From NCBI GenBank assembly GCA_017462755.1, contig JAFTQM010000038.1:61468-125467 (forward strand): 64,000 bases of DNA, written 5' to 3'. The notes beneath the pieces are model-generated. The model searched no databases. It was not told the origin of the DNA and saw nothing but the letters and a program-made list of their open reading frames with translations. The position numbers and the translations under genes were made by a program. Origin of the DNA: Lachnospiraceae bacterium. GTDB taxonomy: Bacteria; Bacillota; Clostridia; Lachnospirales; Lachnospiraceae. Below, piece by piece: positions 43,294-53,606 of the stretch; the stretch's first letter is position 1; every line of letters begins with the position of its first letter.

Positions 43294-45149
43294 TTACACC
43301 GGAAAATATAGTTGCTTTATTTTATTTATACAAAACGAATAAGAGGGAAGAGGCGCTCATCGAAGAACGGCTACGTGTGGCACAGTCGGATCAGGAATGG
43401 ATGGAAAATCTGCAGCACAAGGCGGGAGCGCTGCGGCAGATGTATCTGGAAAATGAAAATTATCTGGATATGTACTGGCGACCGTTTATGAAGGGGAAGG
43501 AAAAGCTGACGGAGGAGCTTGCGCTTGCACTTTATGATGAACTGGTGCAGATGTTCAATGAATATCTGGAGGATGATTTGTTCATCATCGAAGTCGGTGA
43601 GCTGTTAGAGAGCTACTTCAAGGAGAGTGGTATGGTTGAAAAGCATATTACGACCATGGCAATCCTTGGAGTGATTTACAGCAACCTGCCGGGAGAGTTC
43701 TTTGGGGACCGTACCCTTTATATGATTGATGAGATTCTGAAATATATTCCGCAATATGACAGTCTGCAGGACAATGATGCCAAACAAAACATCATTTTTG
43801 CGGTTGCCAACCGGGCATATGTGCTGATTACTCAGGGAAAACTCACAACGCAGGAATGTATTGATGAGATTGAGGCAGTGGTTCGGTTTTATGAGAATCC
43901 GGACATCATCTGTCATACCGGAAATCTGGTAAATTTGGAGGAGCATGCACAGCGCGCCAAGAACGACCTGATTTTGGCAGTGTTAAAGAAGCTGGAGGAG
44001 AAGGAGGACAACGCGAATTTTGCAGAGTATGCCTACCAATCCATTCACGCGATGTATCAGGATGCGTTAGAGGAGGCCAGACAGGAGGAGCAGAAGGAGT
44101 TGGATATAGAAACGCGTATCTATTTCTGCTATTACAAGATTTTGCTGGAGCGCGGAGAAATCAGCAGGGAAGCATGTTACGCGGCATATCGGCGATATTA
44201 CGATTATCACATGAATAAACCGGTGCAAATCGATAGTAACTCCCCGGCTTTTCGTCGGAGTGTCCGGTTTGTGCTGATGTTGGAGTATTTGGATGAATTG
44301 TTGCAGCTGGCACCGAAGGAAGAAAAGGAAAAGCTGATTCATGATTTCTGTGATTACATCAAGGAAATACCGAAAAAGCAAAATGATATTTTTGTGACAC
44401 GTCTGATATATGATGCGTTGCAGAAGATTTTGCCGGAGATTACCGAAAAGATGGATCCGTTCGAGCTGTTATTGGAGGTTGTTGTCGAGCGTGACATTGC
44501 GGTTACGGTGCATGTAGAGATGGTGAGTCATATTGCAAAGCTGTTGCTTGAGATGATTTACAAGAAAAAGCCGGAGATGTTGCTTGGAACCTTGGGCGCG
44601 AGTTCGATGGAGGAGGTCTTGCAGCGTCGAGATGAGTTTTTCTTTTTCTTAAAGAGCTCAAGTCTCCTGCATGACATTGGCAAGGTAAATATCAGCTATG
44701 TAACCAAGAACCAGATACGTTTGCTGAACAATATCGAGTATGCGTGTATCAGTAAGCATCCGGAGCTGGGTGAAGGGTTAGTCAGGGCGAATGAACTGTT
44801 AAGCTGTTATGCACCGGTTATTTTGGGACATCACAAGAGCTGGAACGATCAACGAGGATATCCGTATGAGTATCTTTGCCATACGATACCGGAGGCGCTG
44901 ATGATTGATTTGGTTCAGTTTAGCGATTGTATTGATTCGGCGACCGATTATCTGGGAAGAACGTATGCGATGTCGAAAACCAGCCAGCAGGTACTGGAGG
45001 AGTTTCGCAGGGATAAGGGAACCATATATAACCCGCAGCTGGTGGATTTGTTGTCCGAGGATAAAGAAACGCAGCAGAAGGTGGCAGACCTGACCACCAA
45101 GGGGCGTATTGAAATCTGCTGCGATATTTATAAAAAATATTATGAATAA
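43290..45149 (+). CDS. Large HD-GYP-like domain protein
   Basis: 619 residues. The first 440 are helical and unrecognised, perhaps TPR-like. The C-terminal part has LLHDIGKVN (about 459-467), [14 protein letters not shown], and [15 protein letters not shown] (about 512), which resembles HD-GYP phosphodiesterase signatures (H-H-x-x-W-x-x-x-GYP). A role in hydrolysing a cyclic dinucleotide is plausible but unproven; the metal HD pair is intact. Translationally coupled to the hydrolase and 17 bp before a chemotaxis receptor gene. Confidence 0.75.
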   Translation: MITPENIVALFYLYKTNKREEALIEERLRVAQSDQEWMENLQHKAGALRQMYLENENYLDMYWRPFMKGKEKLTEELALALYDELVQMFNEYLEDDLFIIEVGELLESYFKESGMVEKHITTMAILGVIYSNLPGEFFGDRTLYMIDEILKYIPQYDSLQDNDAKQNIIFAVANRAYVLITQGKLTTQECIDEIEAVVRFYENPDIICHTGNLVNLEEHAQRAKNDLILAVLKKLEEKEDNANFAEYAYQSIHAMYQDALEEARQEEQKELDIETRIYFCYYKILLERGEISREACYAAYRRYYDYHMNKPVQIDSNSPAFRRSVRFVLMLEYLDELLQLAPKEEKEKLIHDFCDYIKEIPKKQNDIFVTRLIYDALQKILPEITEKMDPFELLLEVVVERDIAVTVHVEMVSHIAKLLLEMIYKKKPEMLLGTLGASSMEEVLQRRDEFFFFLKSSSLLHDIGKVNISYVTKNQIRLLNNIEYACISKHPELGEGLVRANELLSCYAPVILGHHKSWNDQRGYPYEYLCHTIPEALMIDLVQFSDCIDSATDYLGRTYAMSKTSQQVLEEFRRDKGTIYNPQLVDLLSEDKETQQKVADLTTKGRIEICCDIYKKYYE

Positions 45150-45166
45150 GAGATAGGAGGATGTGT

Positions 45167-47236
45167 ATGAAGAAGTCATTAGGAAGAAGACTGACTGCAG
45201 TCGTATGTGTTGCAGTTGTCGTAGTAGCGTTGTTAGTCGGACTTGTAGCAATTCAGGAGACAAGCCGAGTGACTACAGCAGATGCGGAAGAGCTGATGAT
45301 GGCAATGAGTGAGCTGCAGGCATCGAAGGTAAACAATACCATACAGAGAATCGAGCAGTCGGTAGATACGCTGGCGGATATTACAAGAACCACCATTGCG
45401 GATTTTGCACAGTTTAAGCTCGATAAGTATTATGTAAACCGTTGTACCAATGCGATAGAAACGACGGCGCTGGAGCTGGGCTCGTATACGGAAGGTGCCA
45501 TGACGGTGTACATAAGATACAATCCGGTATTTACTGAGCCGACCTCCGGTTTGTTTTTGGTAAAGGGCGAACGGATTTTTAAGAAGGAGACTCCGACGGA
45601 TTTTAGTATGTATGACCCATCCGATTTGGAGCATGTAGGCTGGTATTATATTCCGGTAAATGCGGGAAAAGCAGTGTGGATGGACCCGTATTTGAATGAG
45701 AACGTAAATCTCTATATGATTTCTTATGTAGTTCCGCTTACCAAGGAAGGAACCAATGTCGGTATCGTCGGTATGGATGTTAATTTCTCGGATATTCAGG
45801 CGCAGGTTGAGAGCGTAAAGCTTTACGAAACCGGATACGCTTATCTGATTAATACGGAAAATAAGATTTTGGTGCATAGAGATCATGCTACCGGTACCAG
45901 TTTAGAGGAGGTGCTTCCGGAGGATTTTGCGATTTTGCAGGATGCAGAAAAGGAAGGTATGCTCGTTGAGGCAGGCAAAAACAGCATTATATATACGACA
46001 TTGCAGAATGGTATGAAGATGGTCGTTTCGGTACCGCAGTCGGAGCTGCAGGCGACGACCAATACGCTGACACAGAAGATTGTAGTGGTTATGCTTGTGG
46101 TTATTGCTGTTTCGGGTATTTTGGCAATGCTCTTTGCGAAATCAATTTCGACTCCGATTAAGAAGCTGACCGGTGTGATTCGGGTAACAGCAGATTTGGA
46201 CTTTGCAACCAAATTAGATACCGAGAAGTTAGTGAAGCAAAAGGATGAAATCGGAGATATGGCAAAAGCGATTCTGCATATGAGAGAATCGTTAATCGAA
46301 ATGGTGCGCGATATTAATCTTTCGTGCAGTAATTTGGTGGAAAGTGCAGCGACGCTTCAGGAAACCTCCAAGGGAATCGATGAGATTGCAGAAAACAATT
46401 CGGCATTGACTGAAGAGCTGGCAGCGGGAATGGAGCAGACCGGCGAGGCTGCAAGCCAGATTCAGCAGAATCTGACGGAGATTCAGGAAAATGCGGTATC
46501 CATTGAAAAGCTTTCCGATGACGGTTATAAGCTATCCAAGGAAATCGAAGACCGTGCGGCAGCACTGGCATCCTCTACGCAGGAGGCTTCGGATAAGACG
46601 AAGGAAATGTACGATACGGTAAAGAAGGATACGGAGCTGGCATTAGAAAAGTCAAAGGCGGTAGAGCAGATTAATCAGCTGACCAATGCGATTGCCGAGA
46701 TTTCGACCCAGACCAGTCTGCTGGCACTGAATGCTTCGATTGAGGCAGCGAGAGCAGGAGAGGCAGGCAGAGGCTTTGCGGTAGTGGCAACGGAAATCAG
46801 TAAGCTGGCACAGCAGACCAACGATACGGTAGAAAACATCAACCAGATTGTCGGAGAAGTAAACGAAGCGGTACTGGATATGGCGAAATGTTTGGATGTA
46901 TCAATGGAATTTATTGCAGATACGGTACTGGAAGATTATGAGAACTTCGGTAAGGTAAGTGAGCAGTACCAGCATGATGCAGATATTGTTGAGGATAGTA
47001 TGTCTGAGGTAAATACTGCGATTGTTAAGCTGGCAGAGAATATTGCACAGATTAAGACCGCAATGGACGGCATCGGCATTACCGTAAACGAAGCAGGTAT
47101 CAGTATCAATGAGATTGCTACCAGTACGCAGAACATGGCAGAAAAGACCGGCCAGAATAAGCAGGTTGCGGACGGTAGTGTAGAGAATGTGGAAATGCTG
47201 AATAATATTGTAGCGAGATTCAAGATGGAAGAATAG
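45167..47236 (+). CDS. Methyl-accepting chemotaxis protein with extracellular Cache-type sensor
   Basis: 689 residues from ATG 45167 (AGGAGG six bases upstream). First membrane helix near 10-30, a periplasm-facing region of about 270 residues with dCache-like features ([34 protein letters not shown]), second helix [24 protein letters not shown] ([21 protein letters not shown]) and the signalling tip with [19 protein letters not shown] then [19 protein letters not shown]. Senses an external ligand and controls CheA. Follows the HD-GYP-like gene; ends with a strong terminator. Confidence 0.93.
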   Translation: MKKSLGRRLTAVVCVAVVVVALLVGLVAIQETSRVTTADAEELMMAMSELQASKVNNTIQRIEQSVDTLADITRTTIADFAQFKLDKYYVNRCTNAIETTALELGSYTEGAMTVYIRYNPVFTEPTSGLFLVKGERIFKKETPTDFSMYDPSDLEHVGWYYIPVNAGKAVWMDPYLNENVNLYMISYVVPLTKEGTNVGIVGMDVNFSDIQAQVESVKLYETGYAYLINTENKILVHRDHATGTSLEEVLPEDFAILQDAEKEGMLVEAGKNSIIYTTLQNGMKMVVSVPQSELQATTNTLTQKIVVVMLVVIAVSGILAMLFAKSISTPIKKLTGVIRVTADLDFATKLDTEKLVKQKDEIGDMAKAILHMRESLIEMVRDINLSCSNLVESAATLQETSKGIDEIAENNSALTEELAAGMEQTGEAASQIQQNLTEIQENAVSIEKLSDDGYKLSKEIEDRAAALASSTQEASDKTKEMYDTVKKDTELALEKSKAVEQINQLTNAIAEISTQTSLLALNASIEAARAGEAGRGFAVVATEISKLAQQTNDTVENINQIVGEVNEAVLDMAKCLDVSMEFIADTVLEDYENFGKVSEQYQHDADIVEDSMSEVNTAIVKLAENIAQIKTAMDGIGITVNEAGISINEIATSTQNMAEKTGQNKQVADGSVENVEMLNNIVARFKMEE

Positions 47237-47263
47237 ACAGAAGTATGCTGGTGTAGAAACGAT

Positions 47264-47296
47264 AAAAAAGAGGCTGTGTGAACGGCCTCTTTTTTG
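47264..47296 (+). terminator. Terminator of the MCP unit
   Basis: AAAAAAGAGGC / GCCTCTTTTTT stem, 10-nt loop, T tract. Convergent with the DtxR-type gene. Confidence 0.88.
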
Positions 47297-47319
47297 TGTT
47301 GAAGGAAAGTAGTCACTTT
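47291..47319 (+). repeat. Truncated 5' end of the multi-hairpin repeat
   Basis: TTTTTGTGTTGAAGGAAAGT then AGTCACTTT matches the first arm of hairpin 1 in copy B (TTTTGTGTTAAAGGAAAGAAGTC). Again it begins on a terminator T tract; the rest of the element is missing. Confidence 0.55.
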
Positions 47320-47343
47320 ATAACAATCGGAATCAAAATTTGA

Positions 47344-47706
47344 TTAGGCATTGACATGCTTTTTGATGGCATCGAAGCTTTCCTTGCTGACGACATGTTC
47401 AATGCGGCAGGCATCCTCAGACGCAATGTCTTCCGGTACGCCAAGGCTGATGAGCCAGGAGCAAAGCAGTTCGTGCCGTTCATAAATCATTTCGGCAATC
47501 TCGAGTCCGCTATCGGTCAGATAAATAAAACCGGCATCGGTAACGGTAATGTGATTTTTTTCGCGCAAATGCTTCATGGCAATGCTGACGCTGGATTTCT
47601 TGAAGCCAAGCTCCGTTGCAATATCAACCGCCCGTACCACAGGAAGTCGTTTACTCAGGATGAGTATCGTTTCTAAGTAATTCTCAGCAGATTCATTTAT
47701 GTTCAT
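47344..47706 (-). CDS. DtxR/MntR-type metal-dependent repressor
   Basis: 120 residues. N-terminal winged helix (SAENYLETILILSKRLPVVRAVDIATELGFKKSSVSIAMKHLREKNHI), then the dimerisation/metal domain with EDACRIEHVVS, carrying the D-x-C-x-x-E-H ligand motif. No SH3 C-terminal domain, so short MntR-like form. Own promoter upstream, SD AAAGGGG. Faces a divergent DUF2325 gene whose promoter carries metal-box-like repeats. Confidence 0.9.
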   Translation of the reverse strand: MNINESAENYLETILILSKRLPVVRAVDIATELGFKKSSVSIAMKHLREKNHITVTDAGFIYLTDSGLEIAEMIYERHELLCSWLISLGVPEDIASEDACRIEHVVSKESFDAIKKHVNA

Positions 47707-47763
47707 AATTAGTTAACCCCTTTGCAATAATAGTGTTTTCATAACGTAAAAAATACCAAGAAT

Positions 47764-47792
47764 AGTATAGCATGTTTCTAAGGGATTTTCAA
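47764..47792 (-). promoter_or_regulatory. Promoter of the DtxR-type gene
   Basis: Minus strand TTGAAA (plus 47787-47792), 17-bp spacer, TATACT (47764-47769). Confidence 0.7.
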
Positions 47793-47810
47793 ATACAAAA
47801 AATAAAAGTA

Positions 47811-47845
47811 TTGACATCTAACAAAAGTTAGCTTATACTAACTAA
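47811..47845 (+). promoter_or_regulatory. Promoter of the DUF2325 gene with metal-box-like inverted repeats
   Basis: TTGACA (47811-47816), 17-bp spacer, TATACT (47834-47839). CTAAC-AAAA-GTTAG and GTTAG-CTTATA-CTAAC share a half-site across the spacer and -10, similar in feel to DtxR-family boxes (TTAGG...CCTAA). Confidence 0.65.
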
Positions 47846-47907
47846 AGATGATTGATTTCAGCCGGTACTGCAGGCAGCAACAAGGAGCAGAAAGGACGTG
47901 TAGAGGA

Positions 47908-48198
47908 ATGAGCGTAGTTATTATTGGGGGACATGACCGGATGGTCAGCCAGTATAAGAAGATTTGCAAGGAATATAAATGTAAGGCAAAGGTGTTCACG
48001 CAGATGAGTGCGGATTTGAAAAATCAGATTGGGAAACCGGATTTGGTGATTTTGTTTACAAACACTGTGTCACATAAAATGGTAAAATGTGCGGTGGCGG
48101 AAGCGGAGCGTGCCAATGCGAATATCGTCAGATGTCATACCAGCAGTCAGAGTGCTTTGGGGGAGATTTTAGAACGCGAATGTACATATGCTTGTTAA
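47908..48198 (+). CDS. DUF2325-family protein
   Basis: 96 residues. MSVVIIGGHDRMVSQYKKIC, KVFTQMS, PDLVILFTNTVSHKMVKCAV and RCHTSSQSALGEIL are the hallmark motifs of DUF2325, a family of unknown function. The start at ATG 47908 is chosen because the predicted transcript begins about 47846, making ATG 47848 leaderless. The GGHD, VSHKMV and CHTSS residues (His, Cys, Ser) could bind metal. Placed next to a DtxR repressor. Confidence 0.82.
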   Translation: MSVVIIGGHDRMVSQYKKICKEYKCKAKVFTQMSADLKNQIGKPDLVILFTNTVSHKMVKCAVAEAERANANIVRCHTSSQSALGEILERECTYAC

Positions 48199-48243
48199 AA
48201 ATAAGAATACACGAGCATGACTTGTTATATTGAATAATAAGGT

Positions 48244-48281
48244 AAAAGAGGAGAATGGCTGGTAACCTTCTTCTCTTTTTT
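48244..48281 (+). terminator. Terminator of the DUF2325 gene
   Basis: AAAAGAGGAGAA / TTCTTCTCTTTT stem (one G-U pair), 12-nt loop, T tract. Confidence 0.8.
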
Positions 48282-48362
48282 AAAAGAGGGTATCCCGAAA
48301 GTCATACAACGAAGTGCCTGCGAATAAAATAGCCTTGGATTATGAAAGCAGGAGTTTGGTTC

Positions 48363-51026
48363 ATGCAGGTACAGGGTGTGAAGAGCCGGGGAGACCAGGG
48401 TGCGACGAAGGCAATGCAGGCGCATACGAGGGGATACGCGGAGGTAGTGAAGGATTGGAAAAGTAACGAAGTGCAGGGGCTGAGCTCGCAGGAGGCAGCA
48501 AAGAGGCTGGCTACATATGGGAAAAATGAGTTTGTCGGAGCCAAAAAGCGGAGTCTGCCAGTACGCTTTTTAGCACAGTTTTCGGATTTTATGATTTTGG
48601 TGCTGATTGCGGCAGCCGTAGTTTCCTTTGTGATTTCGGTGCTGAATCATGAAACCGATTTTGTGGATCCGATTATTATTTTGGCGATTGTAATCTTAAA
48701 TGCAGTGCTTGGTGTGATGCAGGAGCAAAAAGCAGAGAAGTCTTTGGAAGCATTAAAAAAGCTGTCTGCGCCGGCGGCCATGGTGTTGCGGGAAGGAAGC
48801 TATCGCAGGATACCGGCAAGGGAGCTGGTACCGGGCGACATCATTCGGGTAGAGGCAGGAGATTATGTGCCGGCAGATGCAAGGCTTTTGGCGGCAACCG
48901 GATTGCAGGTAGATGAGTCTGCGCTGACCGGAGAGTCGGTTGCGGTAAGAAAATCTGCGACCGGGCTATGTAAAGCAGATGCGATGCTAGCAGAACGCTG
49001 CAATATGATTTATTCGACCTGCATTGTGACCGGAGGGCACGCAAAAGCAGTGGTGGTGGCGACAGGAATGGGAACGGAGGTCGGCAGAATCGCAGATATG
49101 ATTCTCAATGACGAGGCACCGGATACTCCATTGCAAAAGCGCCTGGCGCAGATTGGCAAGGGGTTAGGAATGGCGGCTTTGGGCATCTGCGTTGCCATCT
49201 TTTTGATGGGAGCAGTGCAGGGGAGAGATATTTTTGATATGTTTATGACCAGCGTCAGTCTGGCAGTTGCGGCGATTCCGGAGGCATTGCCGGGGCTGGT
49301 AACGATTATGCTTTCGCTCGGAGTACAGCGCATGGCGCAGAAAAATGCGGTAATCAAGCATTTGCCGGCAGTGGAAACGTTGGGAAGTGCCACCTATATC
49401 TGTTCGGACAAAACCGGTACTCTGACGCAGAATGAGATGCGAGTCGTCAGGGTATGTACGTTGGACGGAGAAGCAAATAAGAGAGAACGGGAGCGCATCT
49501 TGAGCTGTGCCGCGTTGTGCAGCAATGCAACTCTGAGCTTTGAAAAGCGGAAGGTAAAGGTAACCGGAGAGGCGACGGAAAAGGCATTGGTAAAAGCACT
49601 CTATGAGGAAGGAATTCTCAAGGATCAGTTAGAGCTTCGCGTCCGACGACTGGCAGAGCAGCCGTTCGATTCGGTAAAAAAGACAATGACCACACTGCAT
49701 GAAGCTCCGGAGGGAAGGGTTTGTATTACCAAGGGAGCGCCGGAGATTTTGCTTCATTCCTGTAGCTACTATGAACAGGCAGGAAGGGTAAAGCCGATGA
49801 CGGAGGCTGTGGCGGCGCAGCTAAGGGGGCTGTGCCGGAGATTGAGTAAAGAAGCTTTGCGTGTTTTAGCGGTTGCCTGGAAGCGTTGCGAGGAGAACGG
49901 TGACCGGGCGGAGGCAGCGTTGAAGGCGGGCTCAGAGCAGCTGGTGTTTTTAGGTTTTGTGGGAATGATGGACCCGCCAAGAGAGGAAGCCGCAGAATGT
50001 GTCCGGAAATGTCGTGCGGCGGGAATTACACCGGTCATGATTACCGGAGACCATATCTTGACTGCCTGTGCGATTGCAAGGCAGTTGGGGCTATTGATAG
50101 AGGAGGAAGGCGAGAAGGCAATCTCCGGTGCAGAGCTTGAAAAAATGAGTGAGGAAGAGCTGCGGCAGAGCATACGGAAGTACCGCGTGTTTGCCAGAGT
50201 ATCACCGGAGCACAAGGTGCGCATTGTCCGGGCACTGCAGCAGTCCGGAGAAATCGTGGCAATGACGGGAGACGGTGTCAACGATGCTCCGGCACTAAAG
50301 GCAGCGGATATCGGCTGTGCAATGGGAAGAAACGGAACGGATGTAGCCAAAAATGCGGCGGATATGGTTCTGTTGGATGACAACTTTGCCACGATTGTCG
50401 AAGCCGTACAGGAGGGACGCGGAATCTATGACAATATAAGAAAGTCCGTACACTTTCTGCTTTCGAGCAATATCGGAGAAATCATTACGATTTTCAGTGC
50501 AATTCTTTGCCGGATGCCTTCGCCGTTGGCGGCAGTGCAGCTGCTGTGGGTCAATCTGGTAACGGATTCTCTGCCGGCATTGGCGTTGGGCGTAGAGCCG
50601 CCCGAAGAGGGAATCATGCGACGCAAGCCCCTGTCTCCGGAAAAAGGATTGTTTGCAGATGGATTGATTATGCAGATTGTCGTCGAGGGAATCATGATTG
50701 GATTGCTGGCAATGATAGCATATCAGCTGGGCGGAAGCACCTATGCCTTTGGCGTCCTTTCTTTTTCACAGCTGTTCCATGCGTTCAATGTACGAAGCAG
50801 CCGCTCCTTATTTGAAATCGGTTTCTTTCGCAATCGGCGCATGACACTTGCCTTTACCATATGTGCAGTGATGCAGGTGGCAGTGCTTTCGATACCGATG
50901 GCAGCGAGGATTTTCTCAGTAGTACCCCTGACCCTGAAGGGCTGGGGAATCGTATTGGGGCTTTCTGTGGTTCCGATTGTGGTAGTAGAGCTGCAAAAAC
51001 GCAGTCGGAAAAGAAAGAAGGATTAA
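48363..51026 (+). CDS. P2A-type cation-transporting ATPase, probably calcium
   Basis: 887 residues from ATG 48363 (SD AGGAG); ATG 48342 and 48414 are alternatives. Actuator motif GESVAVRK region, TM4 VAAIPEALPGLVTIMLSLG, phosphorylation site CSDKTGTLTQNEM, hinge TGDGVNDAPALKAADIG, and TM6 LLWVNLVTDSLPALALGVEPP with the N-x-x-x-D ligands of P2A pumps. IPEALP in TM4 is the form in bacterial Ca2+ pumps. A manganese role is possible because of the metalloregulator nearby, but the gene lies after a terminator and is not clearly in the same operon. Confidence 0.9.
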   Translation: MQVQGVKSRGDQGATKAMQAHTRGYAEVVKDWKSNEVQGLSSQEAAKRLATYGKNEFVGAKKRSLPVRFLAQFSDFMILVLIAAAVVSFVISVLNHETDFVDPIIILAIVILNAVLGVMQEQKAEKSLEALKKLSAPAAMVLREGSYRRIPARELVPGDIIRVEAGDYVPADARLLAATGLQVDESALTGESVAVRKSATGLCKADAMLAERCNMIYSTCIVTGGHAKAVVVATGMGTEVGRIADMILNDEAPDTPLQKRLAQIGKGLGMAALGICVAIFLMGAVQGRDIFDMFMTSVSLAVAAIPEALPGLVTIMLSLGVQRMAQKNAVIKHLPAVETLGSATYICSDKTGTLTQNEMRVVRVCTLDGEANKRERERILSCAALCSNATLSFEKRKVKVTGEATEKALVKALYEEGILKDQLELRVRRLAEQPFDSVKKTMTTLHEAPEGRVCITKGAPEILLHSCSYYEQAGRVKPMTEAVAAQLRGLCRRLSKEALRVLAVAWKRCEENGDRAEAALKAGSEQLVFLGFVGMMDPPREEAAECVRKCRAAGITPVMITGDHILTACAIARQLGLLIEEEGEKAISGAELEKMSEEELRQSIRKYRVFARVSPEHKVRIVRALQQSGEIVAMTGDGVNDAPALKAADIGCAMGRNGTDVAKNAADMVLLDDNFATIVEAVQEGRGIYDNIRKSVHFLLSSNIGEIITIFSAILCRMPSPLAAVQLLWVNLVTDSLPALALGVEPPEEGIMRRKPLSPEKGLFADGLIMQIVVEGIMIGLLAMIAYQLGGSTYAFGVLSFSQLFHAFNVRSSRSLFEIGFFRNRRMTLAFTICAVMQVAVLSIPMAARIFSVVPLTLKGWGIVLGLSVVPIVVVELQKRSRKRKKD

Positions 51027-51122
51027 GCAGGGATTAGAGTTTTATGAGAAATGCCCGCAGACTCTTTTAAACGAAGAAAAACTGTGCTAAGATAAGTACA
51101 GAAGAGAAAAGGAGGAAAAGGG

Positions 51123-51476
51123 ATGGCAATGTTTGGAATGTTTCATGGAATGTTTTTCCTTGTATTTTTTGCAGTATTTGCGGTGATAATTTTTTCGATT
51201 GGAAAGAGCGCTTTGCAATGGGGACGGAACAATCGTCAGCCGGTGCTGACGGTGCCTGCGGAGGTGGTTGCAAAGCGTGAGCATGTTAGCGGACATCACG
51301 GACACAACAATATGCATTATCACAGCAGTACGAGCTACTATGTGACCTTTGAAGTCGAGAGCGGAGACCGGATGGAGCTGCAGGTAAATGGTGACAACTA
51401 CGGTTATATGATTGAAGGGGATTTCGGCAGACTGACCTTTCAGGGAACCCGTTTTTTGAGCTTCGACCGAGGCTGA
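51123..51476 (+). CDS. DUF2500-family membrane-anchored protein
   Basis: 117 residues. N-terminal hydrophobic helix (FFLVFFAVFAVIIFSIG), then PAEVVAKREHVSGHHGHNNMHYHSS with a His-rich loop that could bind metal, then YYVTFEVESGDRMELQVNG and DFGRLTFQGTRFLSFDR, the DUF2500 fold pattern. Function unknown. SD AAAAGGAGG. Ends before a strong terminator. Confidence 0.82.
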   Translation: MAMFGMFHGMFFLVFFAVFAVIIFSIGKSALQWGRNNRQPVLTVPAEVVAKREHVSGHHGHNNMHYHSSTSYYVTFEVESGDRMELQVNGDNYGYMIEGDFGRLTFQGTRFLSFDRG

Positions 51477-51551
51477 TGATGGCAGTGAAGATGAAAAAGA
51501 AGTAAGGAAAGTACGGCAGCGATTTGTGCTTTCTAAAAAAACAGGCGGAGG

Positions 51552-51608
51552 CCGGTTTTGATGCAGCTATGCCAAAGGGCAGCTGCGTCAAAGCCGGTTT
51601 TTTTTTGC
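51552..51608 (+). terminator. Long terminator after the DUF2500 gene
   Basis: 17-bp stem CCGGTTTTGATGCAGCT / AGCTGCGTCAAAGCCGG with two G-U pairs, 12-nt loop, nine T. It occupies part of the 325-bp gap; the rest holds the next promoter and nothing else recognised. Confidence 0.9.
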
Positions 51609-51689
51609 AGCTTCTTTTCCGTAGTTAAAGAAATTAGTTATTTGCTACAGTGAAAACTAAAATAGTACATGAAAGGATGAAAAAAGACA

Positions 51690-51717
51690 TTGAAATCCGA
51701 ATGGATTGTGCTATAAT
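51690..51717 (+). promoter_or_regulatory. Promoter of the ABC exporter operon
   Basis: TTGAAA (51690-51695), 16-bp spacer, TATAAT (51712-51717), 85 bp before the ATG. Confidence 0.65.
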
Positions 51718-51801
51718 GACCGCAGATACAAAAAATCGCAAAAGGTGCGATGGACAACAAGGAAAAATATCTCAAAATCAAGGAAGAAGTGAGGTAGTGA
51801 G

Positions 51802-53604
51802 ATGGACGTGAAGAAATCAAAGCTGCGATGGTTATGGGAAAATATGCAGGGTTACCGGGGAGTGTATATACTTGGCTTGCTGGGTACGGTAGTGTACAAT
51901 ATACTCCAGCTGACGGTGCCGGTATTTTCGGAGAAGATTGTCGATTTGTTCTTGACCGGAGAGGATGCGGCGAACAACCTGGCAACGAAAAAAGACTTGT
52001 TAATTTGGCTGCTGGTGGGCATGGTAGGTGTAACCTTTGCCAGAACCGTAATTGTGTATCTGACTTGTATGGATTTTGAGAAGGTATCCCAGCAGGTGCT
52101 TTACCGGGTGCGAAATTTTCTTTTTAAGAAGATAGAGCATCAGGATATGAAGTTTTATGATAATTACCGGACGGGTGATTTGATGACACGTCTGACCGGA
52201 GATTTGGATGCTGTGCGTCATATGGTGGCATGGGTCATTCGTATGATTGTGGAGTCACTTGCCCTGGCAGGAGCAACAGCAGTATATTTCTTCTATATGA
52301 ATTGGAAGCTTGCACTTGCGCTGTTGGCAATCGCACCGTTTATTTTTCTGATTATCGTATTGTTCCGGAATAAGGTCGGTCCGATGCATGCGTTGCTGCG
52401 CGAAAAGATGTCTGCGATGAATACGGCAGCACAGGAGAATATATCCGGAAACCGCGTGGTAAAGGCATTTGCGAGAGAGCAGCACGAAATCGAGAAGTTT
52501 GATGAAAAGAACCGAGATTATTGCGAAACCAATCAAAAGACGGCATTCGTATGGCTGCATTATTTTCCGTATGTGGAGACCTTTGCAAATCTGCTTCCGG
52601 TGGTATTGCTGCTGGTCGGTGGTCTGTTCTTAATTAATGGAGAGCTGACGATGGGTGAGTATGTTGCGTTTTCGGGTCTGACCTGGGCGTTAGCAAACCC
52701 GATGCGTAATCTTGGCAGTATTATGAACGAATTTCAGCGTTTCTCCGCAGCATCGGCAAAGGTTATGGAAATCTACTATTCGGAGCCGACGATTGTGGAT
52801 TGCCCGACACCGGTGGAGAAGGAAGGAAAGCTGCGCGGCAAGATTGAATTCCGCCATGTCAGCTTTGCGTATAACAAAAAGAGCGTGTTAAAGGATATTA
52901 GTTTTACGGTAGAGCCGGGTAAGACATTGGCAATTATGGGTGAGACCGGCTGTGGTAAGACCTCGCTGATTCAGCTGATTCCGCGTTTTTATGATGCAGA
53001 GGCGGGAACGGTGTTAGTCGATGATGTACCGGTACAGGAGTACCGCTTGTGCGATTTGCGCCGGAGTATTGGTATGGCGACACAGGATGTATTGCTGTAT
53101 TCGGATACGATTGACGGAAACATTGCGTATGGTGACAGTTCAATGTCCAACCGCAGAGTAATGCGTTTTGCGCAGTATTCGGCAGCAGATGAATTTATTT
53201 CGAAGATGCCGGAGGGATATAATACGATTGTCGGTGAGCGTGGTGTCGGCTTGTCCGGCGGACAGAAGCAGCGTATTTCGCTGGCGCGTGCAATGGCAAT
53301 CAAGCCGTCCATTCTGATTCTGGATGATACGACCTCGGCGGTGGATTTGGAAACAGAGAAGCACATTCAGGACAGTCTGAATCATTTGGACTTTGTATGT
53401 ACAAAGATTATTATTGCACAGAGAATTTCTTCGACGAGAAATGCGGATTGCATCATTGTATTAAAGGATGGCGAAATCGAAGAGTCCGGTACGCATGAGG
53501 AGCTGATTGCAAAGCGTGGCTACTATTATGAGCTGGTAAAGCTACAGGGCGGCGAGGAAGTGCTGGAACGTAAGAGAATGCAGGAAACGGAAGGGGGCAG
53601 ATAA
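51802..53604 (+). CDS. ABC exporter subunit 1 (half-transporter, degenerate catalytic site)
   Basis: 600 residues: six-helix membrane domain then NBD with Walker A GETGCGKTS, signature LSGGQKQRISLARAM and Walker B ILILDDTTSAVD. The catalytic Glu after Walker B is Asp (DD instead of DE), the hallmark of the non-canonical site in heterodimeric multidrug-type exporters. Pairs with the next gene, 2 bp apart. Confidence 0.93.
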   Translation: MDVKKSKLRWLWENMQGYRGVYILGLLGTVVYNILQLTVPVFSEKIVDLFLTGEDAANNLATKKDLLIWLLVGMVGVTFARTVIVYLTCMDFEKVSQQVLYRVRNFLFKKIEHQDMKFYDNYRTGDLMTRLTGDLDAVRHMVAWVIRMIVESLALAGATAVYFFYMNWKLALALLAIAPFIFLIIVLFRNKVGPMHALLREKMSAMNTAAQENISGNRVVKAFAREQHEIEKFDEKNRDYCETNQKTAFVWLHYFPYVETFANLLPVVLLLVGGLFLINGELTMGEYVAFSGLTWALANPMRNLGSIMNEFQRFSAASAKVMEIYYSEPTIVDCPTPVEKEGKLRGKIEFRHVSFAYNKKSVLKDISFTVEPGKTLAIMGETGCGKTSLIQLIPRFYDAEAGTVLVDDVPVQEYRLCDLRRSIGMATQDVLLYSDTIDGNIAYGDSSMSNRRVMRFAQYSAADEFISKMPEGYNTIVGERGVGLSGGQKQRISLARAMAIKPSILILDDTTSAVDLETEKHIQDSLNHLDFVCTKIIIAQRISSTRNADCIIVLKDGEIEESGTHEELIAKRGYYYELVKLQGGEEVLERKRMQETEGGR

Positions 53605-53606
53605 GT

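Noticed and set aside
48342-48362. ATG 48342 as start of the P-type ATPase
   Set aside because: Weak SD; ATG 48363 has AGGAG at proper distance, though certainty is moderate.
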